A DNA stretch of 64,000 nucleotides, taken from NCBI GenBank assembly GCA_013397865.1, contig VZTI01003092.1, positions 62,001 through 126,000 on the forward strand, in the 5' to 3' direction. Position 1 is the stretch's first letter. Every line of letters starts with the position of its first letter. The stretch comes from Struthidea cinerea (taxonomy: Eukaryota > Chordata > Aves > Passeriformes > Corcoracidae). Below, one piece after another: positions 39,525 through 49,893 of the stretch. Both the position numbers and the translations under genes were made by a program. The notes beneath the pieces were generated by a model, which worked only from the letters and a program-made list of their open reading frames with translations, had not been told where the DNA came from and did no database searches.

Positions 39525-39645
39525 GTCCCAGTGAATCAGGCTAGTCCTCCATCTCACTCAGCAGCCTGTCTCTAAAAATTACCTTTGAGGATTTCATTCA
39601 GAAGCAGACACTCTGCAGTAGGTTTTTTACGTATCCAATCACTAG
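39525..39645 (-). mobile_element. Possible remnant of an ancient CR1-like 3' tail
   Basis: On the plus strand GAATCAGGCTAGTCCTCCAT and CACTCAGCAGCCTGTCTCT resemble the antisense of an amniote CR1-lineage 3' end (GGTCAGACC...GGTCCATCTAGCCCAGTATCC-type text). It is short and diverged. Confidence 0.35.
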
Positions 39646-40479
39646 GAAAAGAATTCTCCAAAACTTTTGTGATTAATAAATATATGGAGCAAAGTTTTGT
39701 GATGAATAAAGGTCTGAAGCATAACTACTTTTTCCAGAATTCTTGTTTGCTTTTAACAGTTACTGTTACAAAGCTGGATTTTAATGTTACCGGCTCATGT
39801 CCAACCAAAGCAACTCAGTAACTGTCATTGGTGGCAACTATGAACACATACTCAGATGTATAAATTTGAATTCCTAAATTTTACAATCTATCCTTGAAGT
39901 TGCACTTATTTATAGCTTTCACCTCCAGAAGGCTCCAGGAAGGATGTACTGCTCTCTCAAATCCTCTGTATTCTTCCTGTCTTCCTACTGGATGTGAATC
40001 AACCTCAAAAGGAATCTGCACGGCTATGATCTGTCTCCAGTTTAACTAAAATGTCATTGGAGGATCCAGAAGTGCTCCACTTCTCAGACACAGCACAACT
40101 GTATATCTTACGTATATTGTTCCCCTGCTCAAGAAGCATTTTTTCTTTGGGCACGGCTGAAACTGTGCGGGCAAGTCTTATAGGACACAAAGATTCTTCT
40201 TCTGCTCCCAATGCCAGGTGCATTTGTTCACTTGTCAGTCTTTTATGTGAAGCAAGAGAAATGTGCACCTAAAAACAGTAACAAACTCCTGCCAGTGATA
40301 ACCCCTCCCCTGAACAGATTTCTCAGACTAGATAGTAGCGGTGAAAATAAACTTTTAGTCATGCCGTTTAATGCAGTGCTGGTAAGTTCTATAGAGCAGA
40401 AGGTTGTTTCTACCTTTTTTCCATACTACCCAGCTCAGGAAGGACCACTCTGACAGGTGAATCTAATCAATAGCTATGC

Positions 40480-41060
40480 ATATATTTTGTCTCAATTAAG
40501 AAAGATCACATTTTAGCCTCCTGAGGACTCTGATTTTAATATATTAAAAGATATATGATTTTTGAACTTGATAGAAACCAATGCATTTTTGCCCCATGGA
40601 TAATATACCATATGTAAATTAGTGTCTGAATTAATGTTGTGTGGCTTCAGTGAAAAAAATAGCAATGGCTTTATTACATAATAAAATGTCCTTAATTGTT
40701 GGACTACAGCAGCTTTATAACATACCATTATTTTTGGTAACAACCTCTGCCTTTTTATTGATCTCAAAATGTTATCAGTCAGAGCCAGATTGAAAGTAAA
40801 ACTAAAGAATAACATTACAGGGCTGATGCAATTGAGTGAAATAAATTGAGGCTGGCCTGGCTTTGAATTCAAAATGAAATGTAATTAATGAGAAGATTTA
40901 CAGAATAATACATTTCCAACTTTTGAAGCCAAATGTTCTCACTCAGAGCAAAAAAGCATTACATGCAATCTAACTGCATTTCTCAAACCATGAATGGCTT
41001 GTTGTCAAGCCTCTTTTTGTTTGCTTGTTTGTATGCTTTCTTGTGACTTAATTAAGGAGA
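40480..41060. promoter_or_regulatory. Possible conserved non-coding element, the strongest-looking in the window
   Basis: About 580 bp of motif-dense AT-rich sequence: GGCTTTATTACATAATAAAA near 40668, TCCTTAATTGTTGG near 40689, ATGTAATTAATGAG near 40878 and GACTTAATTAAGG near 41045. The last contains a CTTAATTAAG palindrome. There is no repeat signature and no open frame of note with coding character. The enhancer interpretation is inference from texture. Confidence 0.32.
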
Positions 41061-41237
41061 ACCCCAAGGTACAGTCTGGAGCTACTCTAATGTCACTAAG
41101 CACTCAGCAAGTGTGGCAGGACTGGAGCCTGTCATGAAAAGAGGCTATTAAAATATTTTCCTGTTCCCATCTGCTTAAATGCAACTTATGGATTTAAGAT
41201 TCCACCTTAAAACAGTCATATTTTTTTCTGTGGTTTG

Positions 41238-41264
41238 TTTTTTTGGTTTTTTTTTTTTTTTTTC
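41238..41264. repeat. Poly(T)-rich tract
   Basis: A T7, GG, T18-type run ending in CCTTATCC. It may mark an old minus-strand poly(A) insertion, though no associated retrocopy is evident. Confidence 0.7.
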
Positions 41265-41929
41265 CTTATCCTAGGGAGAATTTTAAGAGCTGGAAAAACA
41301 TAACTGGGGAATGCTAACTAGGGACTGTGATTCAGTTCCCAGTCCAGATCCTCCCGGTTCATCCACAACTCTGTAAAACAGACACATTTAGGGAAGAACT
41401 TAATTGGGTAACTAGACCTACACATGTCCTTAACTGATTTCTTAAATCAGTGCATTGGTCTGTAATCCTTCAGGGCTGGACCTTGCATCTTACCATGTCC
41501 TTAGCTCTGTCAGAACAGAAATGGTAATAATGAACTAGTTAAGGCTATAAATATGCAGGACCTATACAATGACATCAAGTTTAATAGCAAGAAAATAGCC
41601 ATTTTGGGAGGCTATTGTGAAATCCATTGTCTGGGTTATCTTCTAAACTCTATATATAATAATATTGATATTCCTGATAACAGAATTCACTCTGTCTCAC
41701 TTACTCCCTCTTTCACTCTTCCCCGGGAGCAACACTGCTTGCATAACTTTCCAATGGCTCAAAAGTTTTCAGGTATAGGCAAGCACACAAATATTTAAAA
41801 TTTAGAATGAAAATGGTAACACAATTCTCCTCAATTATTCACCTCAACCTGATCAGAGGGGGTGTTTTGTTCCAAGGATGTAAGAACGAGCGTGGGTGTG
41901 CCACGGTAGTGGGAAGTCTAAGTCAAATT

Positions 41930-42700
41930 GCTGAGTTAAAAGTGAGAACCAATGTGGAGAATTGCAGAAAGATTATTAGAGACTAAAAGACTTGGTGATT
42001 AAGTGGCAGATGAAATTCAGAACAGATAAAGGTAAAATGACATACACGGGGAAAAACAATCTGAACTTCACATGTAAAATTATGGGCTCTGAGCTAACTG
42101 CTATTACACAGAAATGAAATCTTGGGGTTATAATATATAGTTTTATTGAACTTGGTGCCCAGCTCTGGTAAAAAAATGCAAACAATGTTAAAAATTGTTA
42201 TGAAAGAGAATAAAACAGAAAATACCATTATATCACCATGCAAAGTGCTGATGTGCCTGCATCTTAAATTCTATGTGCAGTTCTAGTCTCTCTTTCAAGG
42301 GCACAATGAAAAGGGCAAGTGACCAGTAGCTCAGGTAATCAGTGGTGGGATGCAGATTGCACACAAGAGTAGACTGAACAGGATGCGGCTCTTCAGGGAA
42401 AAACAGTGGAAACAGAGAGAGAGAGAGTGGTATAAAGGCTGTATAAATTCTTGTGGGATGCTCAAAGGGCTTGTAGGAAATAATTTTCCACTGTCTCTAC
42501 CGATACAGAACCTAGAAACTTCAAGTTAAGGTAGCTGGTAGCAGCTTCACAGCAAACAAAACTAGAAAATATTTCATTCATCTCTGAAATTCCCTGCCAC
42601 GAGGCTCCGTGTGTGTTGAAACTGTGCATAGAGAAGACGACTGGATGAAGTCATAGAGTAACAATACACTAAGGGCTAATGAGCTCAGACAATAGGACTG
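41930..42700 (+). mobile_element. Ancient CR1-lineage LINE, ORF2 C-terminus and 3' UTR
   Basis: Plus strand landmarks in order: TTAAGTGGCAGATGAAATTC, GGGCTCTGAGCTAACTGC, AAATCTTGGGGTT, GCATCTTAAATTCTATGTGC (HLKFYVQ, matching an HLEYCVQ-type CR1 motif), GGATGCGGCTCTTCAGG and AATTCCCTGCCACGAGG. The order matches the 3' half of an old amniote CR1 lineage. Many indels and stops are present. The flanking 41265-41929 shows nothing clear. Confidence 0.65.
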
Positions 42701-44029
42701 GCTCAGACTGTCCCTACGCTGCAAATTTTTCAGGAGCAGAGGACTCTTCTGGCATATCATTGCTGTACAGTCTCTATGTATCCTCTGCCCAAGGAAACTG
42801 CTGCTGGCCATCTCTGATGCCAGGACGCTAAGATAGCTGACCTGGGGCAGCTGCCCTCTCATCTGTGCTTATTCTGTGTCCTAAGGCATCCACTATTGCA
42901 TGTTGCCTGTTTGCAGCAGTGATGGCTGCAGACACACATTAAAAAATACAATCCACAGCAGTTCCCCGTCTGCCTTGCTAAGGCTCGTGCTGTTTCCACC
43001 TCAGAACACAGCATCAAGCCTCTACCAGAGTTTCAGTTGAACCCATATATTTTTTTATCTAAATCTGGATTTACTTTGGCCATTAGAGAGATAGAGTTTG
43101 GACAATGAATTGAGATTAAAACCTGAAAGATTAGAAAGCTGCCAAGGTTCAACAGAGCTCAGCGCTTATGTTATCTCTCTCCACAAGCTGTCTAGTCCTG
43201 CTTATCCACACAGAAAATGTAAATACATCTTTCTAAAACAACGAAGAGATGAAATTAGCATCAGCAAAGCTCATTACTTTCTCTCTGGCTGAAGATTTTA
43301 GATTGGAGAAAAATGTCTAGTTTCAGCATGTAAAGTGCTGCTGAAAAATTCTCCTTTTTCTTTATTTTCTCAGTATTCTTCATTGTGCCTGGTAGTCTTT
43401 CTGCCCCCCACCCACTTTCTACAAGTTTCTTATCTGTGTAATCTTGAACTTATCACTGCAAAATTGAATTCTCCTTTACAGTGGAAGTGGTAGAAACCCA
43501 GCCTGCTCTAAAGGAGAAAAAAATACTATTCAATTTGTTCAGAACTGCTATGCAAATAAAAACAAGAAGAAAATGACTGATTAAAATGAAACTCCCAGCA
43601 GTAGATTTTTGCATTGACTTGAAATTTGTTTCTCCTGAAGCATACTGTCTGAAACTTTCCCTCTGTTTATCAGCTGAAGTACTTCTCTTCCTCCAGAATT
43701 CACACTTGTCAGCTTAAAGATGACTGAGGGCTAAATTCCGTCCTATTTTATTGAGTGTAGCCATGCAGTAAGAAGAAATGAGATGTCTTCCCACTTACTT
43801 GGTAGGCTCACCTGGAATTTAGGGCGGTCTCTTTCAAGAGTGAGGAGAAGAACAAGATGCTTTCTTCTTGCTCTTATTATGTCTGCAAAAAATATGATTC
43901 CCAATATGCTTGCTACAAAGTTTTACAGCTAAAGTTTAAAGCCAGCATTCCTGTTTTCATGGATGACTTCAGTGAGTAAATGAACTCCTTACAGTCAAGT
44001 TAAACATCAAGTATATACATAGACTTTGC
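42701..44029. other. Intron stretch without recognisable features
   Basis: Nothing beyond short simple tracts is seen. A GTGAGCC donor-like site at 43805-43811 (minus) lacks a pyrimidine tract and an exon. Confidence 0.35.
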
Positions 44030-44440
44030 TTTCATCATTAGAAAATGCCCAGATACTTGAAATGACAGGGTAAAGACCCAGCCAATGAGTCTGTCTAGCC
44101 TGGTACTCTGTCCCCAGAAGTGCCAATAGGAGATGCCACTGAGTGATAGCATGTGAGCCTGGCCACCTTCTGCAGTCCTTTTCCCTCATACTCCCTGCAA
44201 AAACTGTAATCATTGGATAGCATGCTTTCCCATTTCCTACTTTTGTTCGTGGATGTCTTGGCTGTGAATTTGCCTAAACTTCTTTTGAACCTACTGATGC
44301 TACCTGGCTCCCTCACCTTCTGCAACAACAAATTCCAGAAGCATGTAAAGAACACCCTTTTATTTATTTTTAAATCACCTCTTAACAGTGTCCATGAATG
44401 TCCTATGTTTCAAGTACAGAGGGATTCCTAAAGGACAACA
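44030..44440 (-). mobile_element. Ancient CR1-lineage LINE 3' end, minus orientation
   Basis: Minus strand order: TTTAAAAATAAATAAAAGGG, then TTCTGGAATTTGTTGTTGCA, GGTTCAAAAGAAGTTTAGGC, CTGGGGACAGAGTACCAGGC and TAGACAGACTCATTGGCTGG. This parallels the RF-KTNKRK...W-LP...RFKKSLD and 'ggccattggtctgaccc' 3' part of the old amniote CR1 type. It is strongly diverged. Confidence 0.6.
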
Positions 44441-45549
44441 TCATTCCTCAAAGAGCAGCCAGCATCTTGAGTAGAGATAACAACCTATCTTGCAGAATTG
44501 TGAAGTACTGGGACAGTTCCATAGCTAAATGAAAACCTTGTGAAGTGTAACTGGAAGTAGCGAGCTACACATCATGTTTCGTATCTGTGTATCCACTTTC
44601 AAACACAATTATTAATTTCTTAAGTTTTTCACCTTAATAAAAGCAGTTTTTTCTCTCCTTTTAATTGATGGTCTACTTTTCAGAGTAATTTTGACAATTG
44701 CAAGAAAGGGAAGACACCCCATTCTTCTGAGAATAGACTCATGAAAGGGAACAGACTCCTCCATCCTCACAATGCCTTGAGTCCCCACGCAGCACCACTA
44801 ACTTCACATCAAATTTGTGAATGCTCCTCCCAGCGAGTTGCAAAAGCTTTTCTGAGGATTGATGTTGTAGCTGTCTATTTAGGGAAAGCGTCTTCCGATA
44901 GCAAGTCTTAACCAGATTATTGCTGACATCCAGCAGAACAAGAGGTATAATTTCTTAAATCTCTGAGACAAGTCCGCATCGCAAGCACAGTCTTTCTACC
45001 ATTTGGGGATCTTGGAAGGGACAGCATGAGAAATGGGCTGAGTTTTCACCTTGCCTCTCTGGGTCATAGATAAATAAATTATGCCCTAATGTGAGTTACA
45101 ACAGTCTCCCATACAGAGCTTGATACAGGCAGAAGAGAAAAGGTAGCACTGCCTTTCCTGGAGTGCCTCCCTCTGCACTGCTCCCAAACACTGAGATAAG
45201 GACTTTGTTTGGCATTGCTAGGACAAACCTCATATAAGGAACTACTACACCTAGAGAAATTCCAACCTATTATACCTACTTAGTCTTTGTAAGGGAAATG
45301 GGAAAAGTTAAATAAAAATTATTATGCCATCAGAATTGTTATTGCTATTATTTCTACCTACAGCCAGAAAGGGCAGCTGTAAAAGCCAAGGCCAACCTCA
45401 TGAGGATATTTCCTTTCATTTTTTTCTGTCCACTCTCTTCTCAGTTTGGTATGCTCCAGGTTCCTACTATCCTCCTCCTCAATGGCTGATTCTGAGCCGT
45501 TTTATCACTGCACTCTCTAGCCCTTCAATTTAGTGTGTTATTTGTGTCT

Positions 45550-45600
45550 CTTGTACTTACCTGAAAACAAACAAAATCCTTCCTGCAACTGACATGTTAT
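45550..45600 (-). promoter_or_regulatory. Candidate recursive splice site (zero-length exon) in the long intron
   Basis: On the gene strand a T-rich tract ending TTTGTTTGTTTTCAG runs directly into GTAAGTACAAG. The acceptor AG ends at 45561 and the donor GT starts at 45560. This is the pyrimidine-CAG|GTAAGT juxtaposition known for recursive splice sites in very long introns. A branch-like AATAAC lies roughly 35-40 nt upstream of the AG. Two intervening AGs (GTCAG, GCAGG) weaken the acceptor model. The site lies about 18.3 kb from the upstream donor and 29.2 kb from the downstream acceptor. Confidence 0.42.
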
Positions 45601-46344
45601 TTGCTGGGCTTCACATTACTCTTCTTGATTAGGGAACTGCCTTTTTCTCCATTCATCACTTGACTGTTGAGTTCATTTAGGATGGTGACTATGCACTGTC
45701 TTGTCTTCGCCTAGTACCTGACATGGTTGGATCCTGATCTTGACTGATCAGGCAATGGATGATAACAAGATAGAATTCTATAACTTGATAGTAACCTGTT
45801 GGTACATGGAGATACATTACTATGCATCAAAACCATAAGACGGTGTCTTTTTATGGGCATGATGACAAGACTTTATGTCTTTGGTGTTTGTTTTGTGCAG
45901 AATTTAGATAATATTACATACCTAAAGGCACACATATCAACATATCCATTTCTTGGCCTTTTGAATTGGTTTGATTTATTGATTTGTTTTCTGCTATTAT
46001 GAACCTGCTGATATTTAACGTCCACAAATGCTAGCAAAGAATGAAAGCAGTGAAGATACGCTCTGCTTATATAAAATATTTCCCTTGGCTACTTTAACTT
46101 GCAAAATACTGTCAGACTTCAGACAGAAGAATGGAGAAAAACATTCACTCAACCCTGCCCCGCAATGTATTTCTCTATATGCTTCTTATGATGCTCATCA
46201 ATTTATTCACTTTTCCTTTTTTCCCTTGTTTTATTCTCCAAATTTGTACTCAAATCAAGAATTGAAAATAAAGCTAAATCACATATATATGTCCACCTGA
46301 CTATTCAAAATCACAATGTGCAAACAAAAAATTAAAGTGTCAAG

Positions 46345-46918
46345 TGTCTCGGTTTTGGAGACAAAACTTCAGGAGGAAACACTCCAGAATGAGTATCTCC
46401 TCTGAAGTGAAAAGGGCCTCCCCTTTTTGTCCACCAATCAGACAAGTGGGTCATAGCAAGTGAAACTGGAAAAAACAAACTGTTTATTAACACCAAACAA
46501 AACAGGGTAGAACAGAAAAAAAACCCTCAAAATACAACAAATTCCCGGAGAGGGAACAGAGACATGGGCTCAGACCAGCCGGGGCCACCCCGTGGGCCCA
46601 CTGGGGCCACCCACAGGCTCCCAGGACCGGCGAGGAGGGAAGGGAGGCAGTGAGGCAAGGGAAGGGAAAAAGAACAAGAAAAAACCAACAGAACCTCTTT
46701 CCCGCTAGCTGGAACACAAAAGAAACCCAAAAAGCAGCACAGCGCTCCCAGCGCACTCCCTCCCGAGCCCCGCCGAGACCCCGGAGCCCCCGCGCCGTTG
46801 GGCTGAGCCCTTGAACAGACCCGCACCTCCATCCCATGGCCCCCGGGTCCATCTTAGAGACACAGTGTCTGTGGGCATTAAGCGGATGGTTAAGGAATAA
46901 AGCGGCCTCATAACATCA
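46345..46918 (-). mobile_element. GC-rich solo-LTR-like element of songbird type, sense to the host gene
   Basis: On the minus strand it starts TGATGTTATGAGGCCGC and ends CAAAACCGAGACA, a TG...CA boundary pair. The interior is strikingly GC- and CpG-rich at 46560-46850, against a very AT-rich intron. An AATAAA (plus TTTATT at 46483-46488) sits towards its 3' side, as expected for an LTR polyadenylation signal. Overlapping proline- and arginine-rich open frames are artefacts of GC content. No gag, pol or env remnant adjoins it. The family is recognised only by pattern. Confidence 0.7.
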
Positions 46919-47342
46919 CCCCAGGCCAAGGAGACCTTGAAATGTGTCTATTTCGGCATACAACTATGTGATCTGCTAGAGAAAAATGCCAAGTTTCTGA
47001 CAACTCCCAGTGAGGACAACTGTCTTCTTAAGCTTTTTAATAAAGATAAAAAAAAGGTTACGACAGCTCATTGTAGGCATCTGTTTCTTCCAATCCTGAC
47101 CATAGCTACTCCTTTTACTGGGGATCTTCTCAGATTTTGAGTGAGGAGCTGACCTCAGCAGAGAGGAGGAGGTCTGGTAAGGTAGGCCATATTAAGCCAC
47201 AACACTGGAACGCCATTGAAGATATCCACTAAGTGACATGGTGCACTGAAAGAAATGGATATTAAATTTGTATTAATAAAATATTCAATTTATATTTATA
47301 AAATACTAAATTTATATCACTGTGCATGTTCAATGAGGAACT

Positions 47343-47612
47343 GTGTTCTGGGCAACCCCAGCGCCACAGGCCACCGATCTTCTGCTGCTTCACCACCTTG
47401 CTGTGGACAGGGAGCCCTGGAATGCTAACCCTGCCTTTGGGGAGGTGAGGGTGGAAGAGCCAGTGCACTGCTGCTGTATTTTAAGTGTAACACGTTGGCT
47501 TCCTGGCCTGGAAAGCCCTGCCTCTTCTGTTTTCAATGGCAAACCTGGATTCTCCTGGGGGGTCAAGGAAATCTTGTACCGAGGAGTTAGCTTCAGGGAC
47601 ACCAGGTAAGAA
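47343..47612 (+). other. GC-rich island with a plus-strand donor, possible antisense transcript exon
   Basis: About 270 bp of clearly higher GC than the flanks. On the plus strand it ends GGGACACCAG|GTAAGAATC, a good donor, and GGGCAACCCCAG near 47362 could serve as an acceptor. A frame of 88 codons is open on the plus strand, and one of 70 on the minus, with no domain I recognise. It could equally be a fragment of an unrecognised repeat. Confidence 0.22.
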
Positions 47613-47619
47613 TCACTCT

Positions 47620-49220
47620 TTTACCACCTTGAACCAGGTAGAAAGACCTTCATCAGACCGTCCAGGCTAACATCTCAGCTGCATTCAGAAAATGGGACTC
47701 TTGTCTCCACAGGTGCCAGAAGCAGCCTATGAAGAAAGTTCTGTGTATCACTGAAAGAGAATTTGTATCTCCACCAACATCCATGGCATTTAAATATCAA
47801 AAACTTAGAAATCACTTCTATAAATGCTGAATGTATAAAAACCCATTGTCCTCTTTGAAAGAAATCTCTAATAATCAAGCTTGAATAGTTCCTGTGAACT
47901 TAAATAACTTAAATCCACTTGACAAGTGGTATTTAGGGCCTAAGGATTTAGGAACAGAGTGAAACATAGGGTGTTGTCCTGTTGCTAGATGAGCTTGCCC
48001 CAAAACTGGGATTAAGTACTTAACTGGGTATCTTCTACAGTGAGCTAAGCTTGGCCATAGTACCATGCTGATGTACTCTGTATAATGCTTTGGTTCTCAT
48101 GCTGCTGCTGCTGCTGAAAGGCTCTGTTCTTTGGTACTCTCAGCTTGATGGATAAATTTGTAATCTTACAATTTATCACTCTCTTTGTAAATTCTTACTC
48201 GACAAAGCCCCTTTCTGAATATCTTTTGTTGAATTTCTTTAGACTGAATAACAAGAGACGTGTTTGTATAGTAAACTCTTCCTTCAAGTACTCAGACAGT
48301 TTCTTTATACTTGTGTGCACACATTCGTAATACTTTCAATTAATTTCCTGCCATATCTCAGAACCATTTCTCTTCCGATGTTTGCTACTGCTTGTCTAAG
48401 ACCGTGCATGCAGTCTGGCAAAACTTAAATAAAAAAGTTTTTCCTGAAAAGCTTTGAAGACTGGGTGGCTCTGAACTGTGGGGAAAGGCTATGCTCTCTC
48501 ATACAGGCGTTAATTTTAAATTATCAAACGTTTTGTTCACTGCTCTTGTGGGTCATTTTTAGGGGGCGATATGAAAAGATAAGGCAGTATCCTCTGTGCT
48601 GGACAACAGTCCTATCTCAGAGCATGCTATTACTGACAGCCATTAATGCAGGAGGTGGAATCAACAGAGGGAGGGAAGACTGGCCAAGCAAACAGTGCTG
48701 GGATCTCTTGGGCTAAGGCACAGCAGGTGAGCTGATGCTACAGCTGTCTCTGCTGTGTTTTTTCTGTGCATGACAGAAGGATCTCAGTTCACCAGGCATT
48801 TGGTAAAAAGCACTTCACAAAGCTCTGCCTTGCATACTGCAGTGAGAATTATTCCCTTTTGTTTTACCAGCTGATGTGGTCTGCAGCTGGGCAAGTTCCA
48901 AATAAACAGGCAGTGCAGAACACACAACATCAGTCAGGATTTAAAGTCAAGTTATGTTAAACTCCTGAGTATAGGAGTCTACTTTTGCTAATAAAAAATG
49001 CAGCACTCATTTTCTTGAAAGTCTTAACATGTCTGACAACCAGATGACACTTCTGATTTTTCTTCTTCGGGATAGGCTGGAGATTTTTTCCCTCACCTTG
49101 GCTTCTGATGTTGGAAAAAATTTCTTGTCCACTTCTGCATCTCCAGATGATATCACTTCTTGCTGATGAAGCAGGGGAGATCATTGAGGTGTTTGCAATT
49201 GTGTATGGAGGCATCAGTGT
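47620..49220. other. Intron stretch without recognisable features
   Basis: Contains a short CTG run (48102-48116). No convincing exon or repeat is seen. Confidence 0.35.
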
Positions 49221-49224
49221 GTCC

Positions 49225-49893
49225 TGATTTCATCTGGGGTGGAGTTAATTGTCATCCTAGTAGATGGTACAGTTCTGTGGGTTTTGGGTTTAGTGTGAGA
49301 ATAATATTGTTAACATATGGTATTTCAGTTGTTTCTGGGTAGTGTTTATCCAAAGTCAAGGACTTTTCCATTTCCTATGCTCTTCCAGCCAAGAAGTGTA
49401 CAAGAAACAAGTAGGGAGCACAGCCAGGACAGCTGACCTGAACTGGCCAAAGCAATATTCAGTACCAGAGAATATCACACCCTGTATACAAACCGGGGGG
49501 AGTTGGCCAGGAGGGGCCCATCACTGCTGGGTGATGCACTGGATATCAGCCAGTGGGTGAACAATGCTATTGTGCATCACTTATTTCTCTTTGGGTTTTA
49601 TTTCTCTCTTTTCTTTTTGTCACTTCCATTTTCCTTTTCATTTTCCTTTTCATTATTGTTATTATTATTGTCATCATCATCAATCATCATCATCATCATC
49701 ACCATCAATCATCATCATCATCATCATCTGCATTATCAAATTTGCTTTGTTGCAATTATTAAACTGTTTTTATTTCAACCCATGGGTTTTACCTCTTTCC
49801 AATTCTCCTCACCATCCCACTGGGAAGGGAGTGAGCGAGCTGGTACTTACTGCAGCATGGTATTTACTTGCCAGCTGGGGTTGAACCACAACA
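49225..49893 (+). mobile_element. Solo-LTR-like avian endogenous retrovirus repeat, plus orientation
   Basis: Begins TGATTTCATCTGGGGTGGAG and ends GGGGTTGAACCACAACA. Expected promoter-type signals occur in order: TATACAA at 49485-49491 and ATTAAA at 49758-49763, with an ATT/ATC microsatellite between them. The layout matches a very common songbird LTR that I recognise by its start, its GGACAGCTGACCTGAACTGG block and its CAGCTGGGGTT end. Histidine- and isoleucine-rich open frames here are translations of the microsatellite. No internal retroviral sequence flanks it. Confidence 0.78.
49651..49730. repeat. ATT/ATC trinucleotide microsatellite inside an LTR
   Basis: Imperfect (ATT)n passing into (ATC)n with two CAATC interruptions. 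It lies in the part of the LTR where related copies also carry ATT/ATC runs. Confidence 0.9.

Noticed and set aside
46487..46929. Proline/arginine/glycine-rich open frames of 74-121 codons, minus strand
   Set aside because: They are by-products of the GC-rich LTR at 46345-46918, which has few stop codons in any frame.
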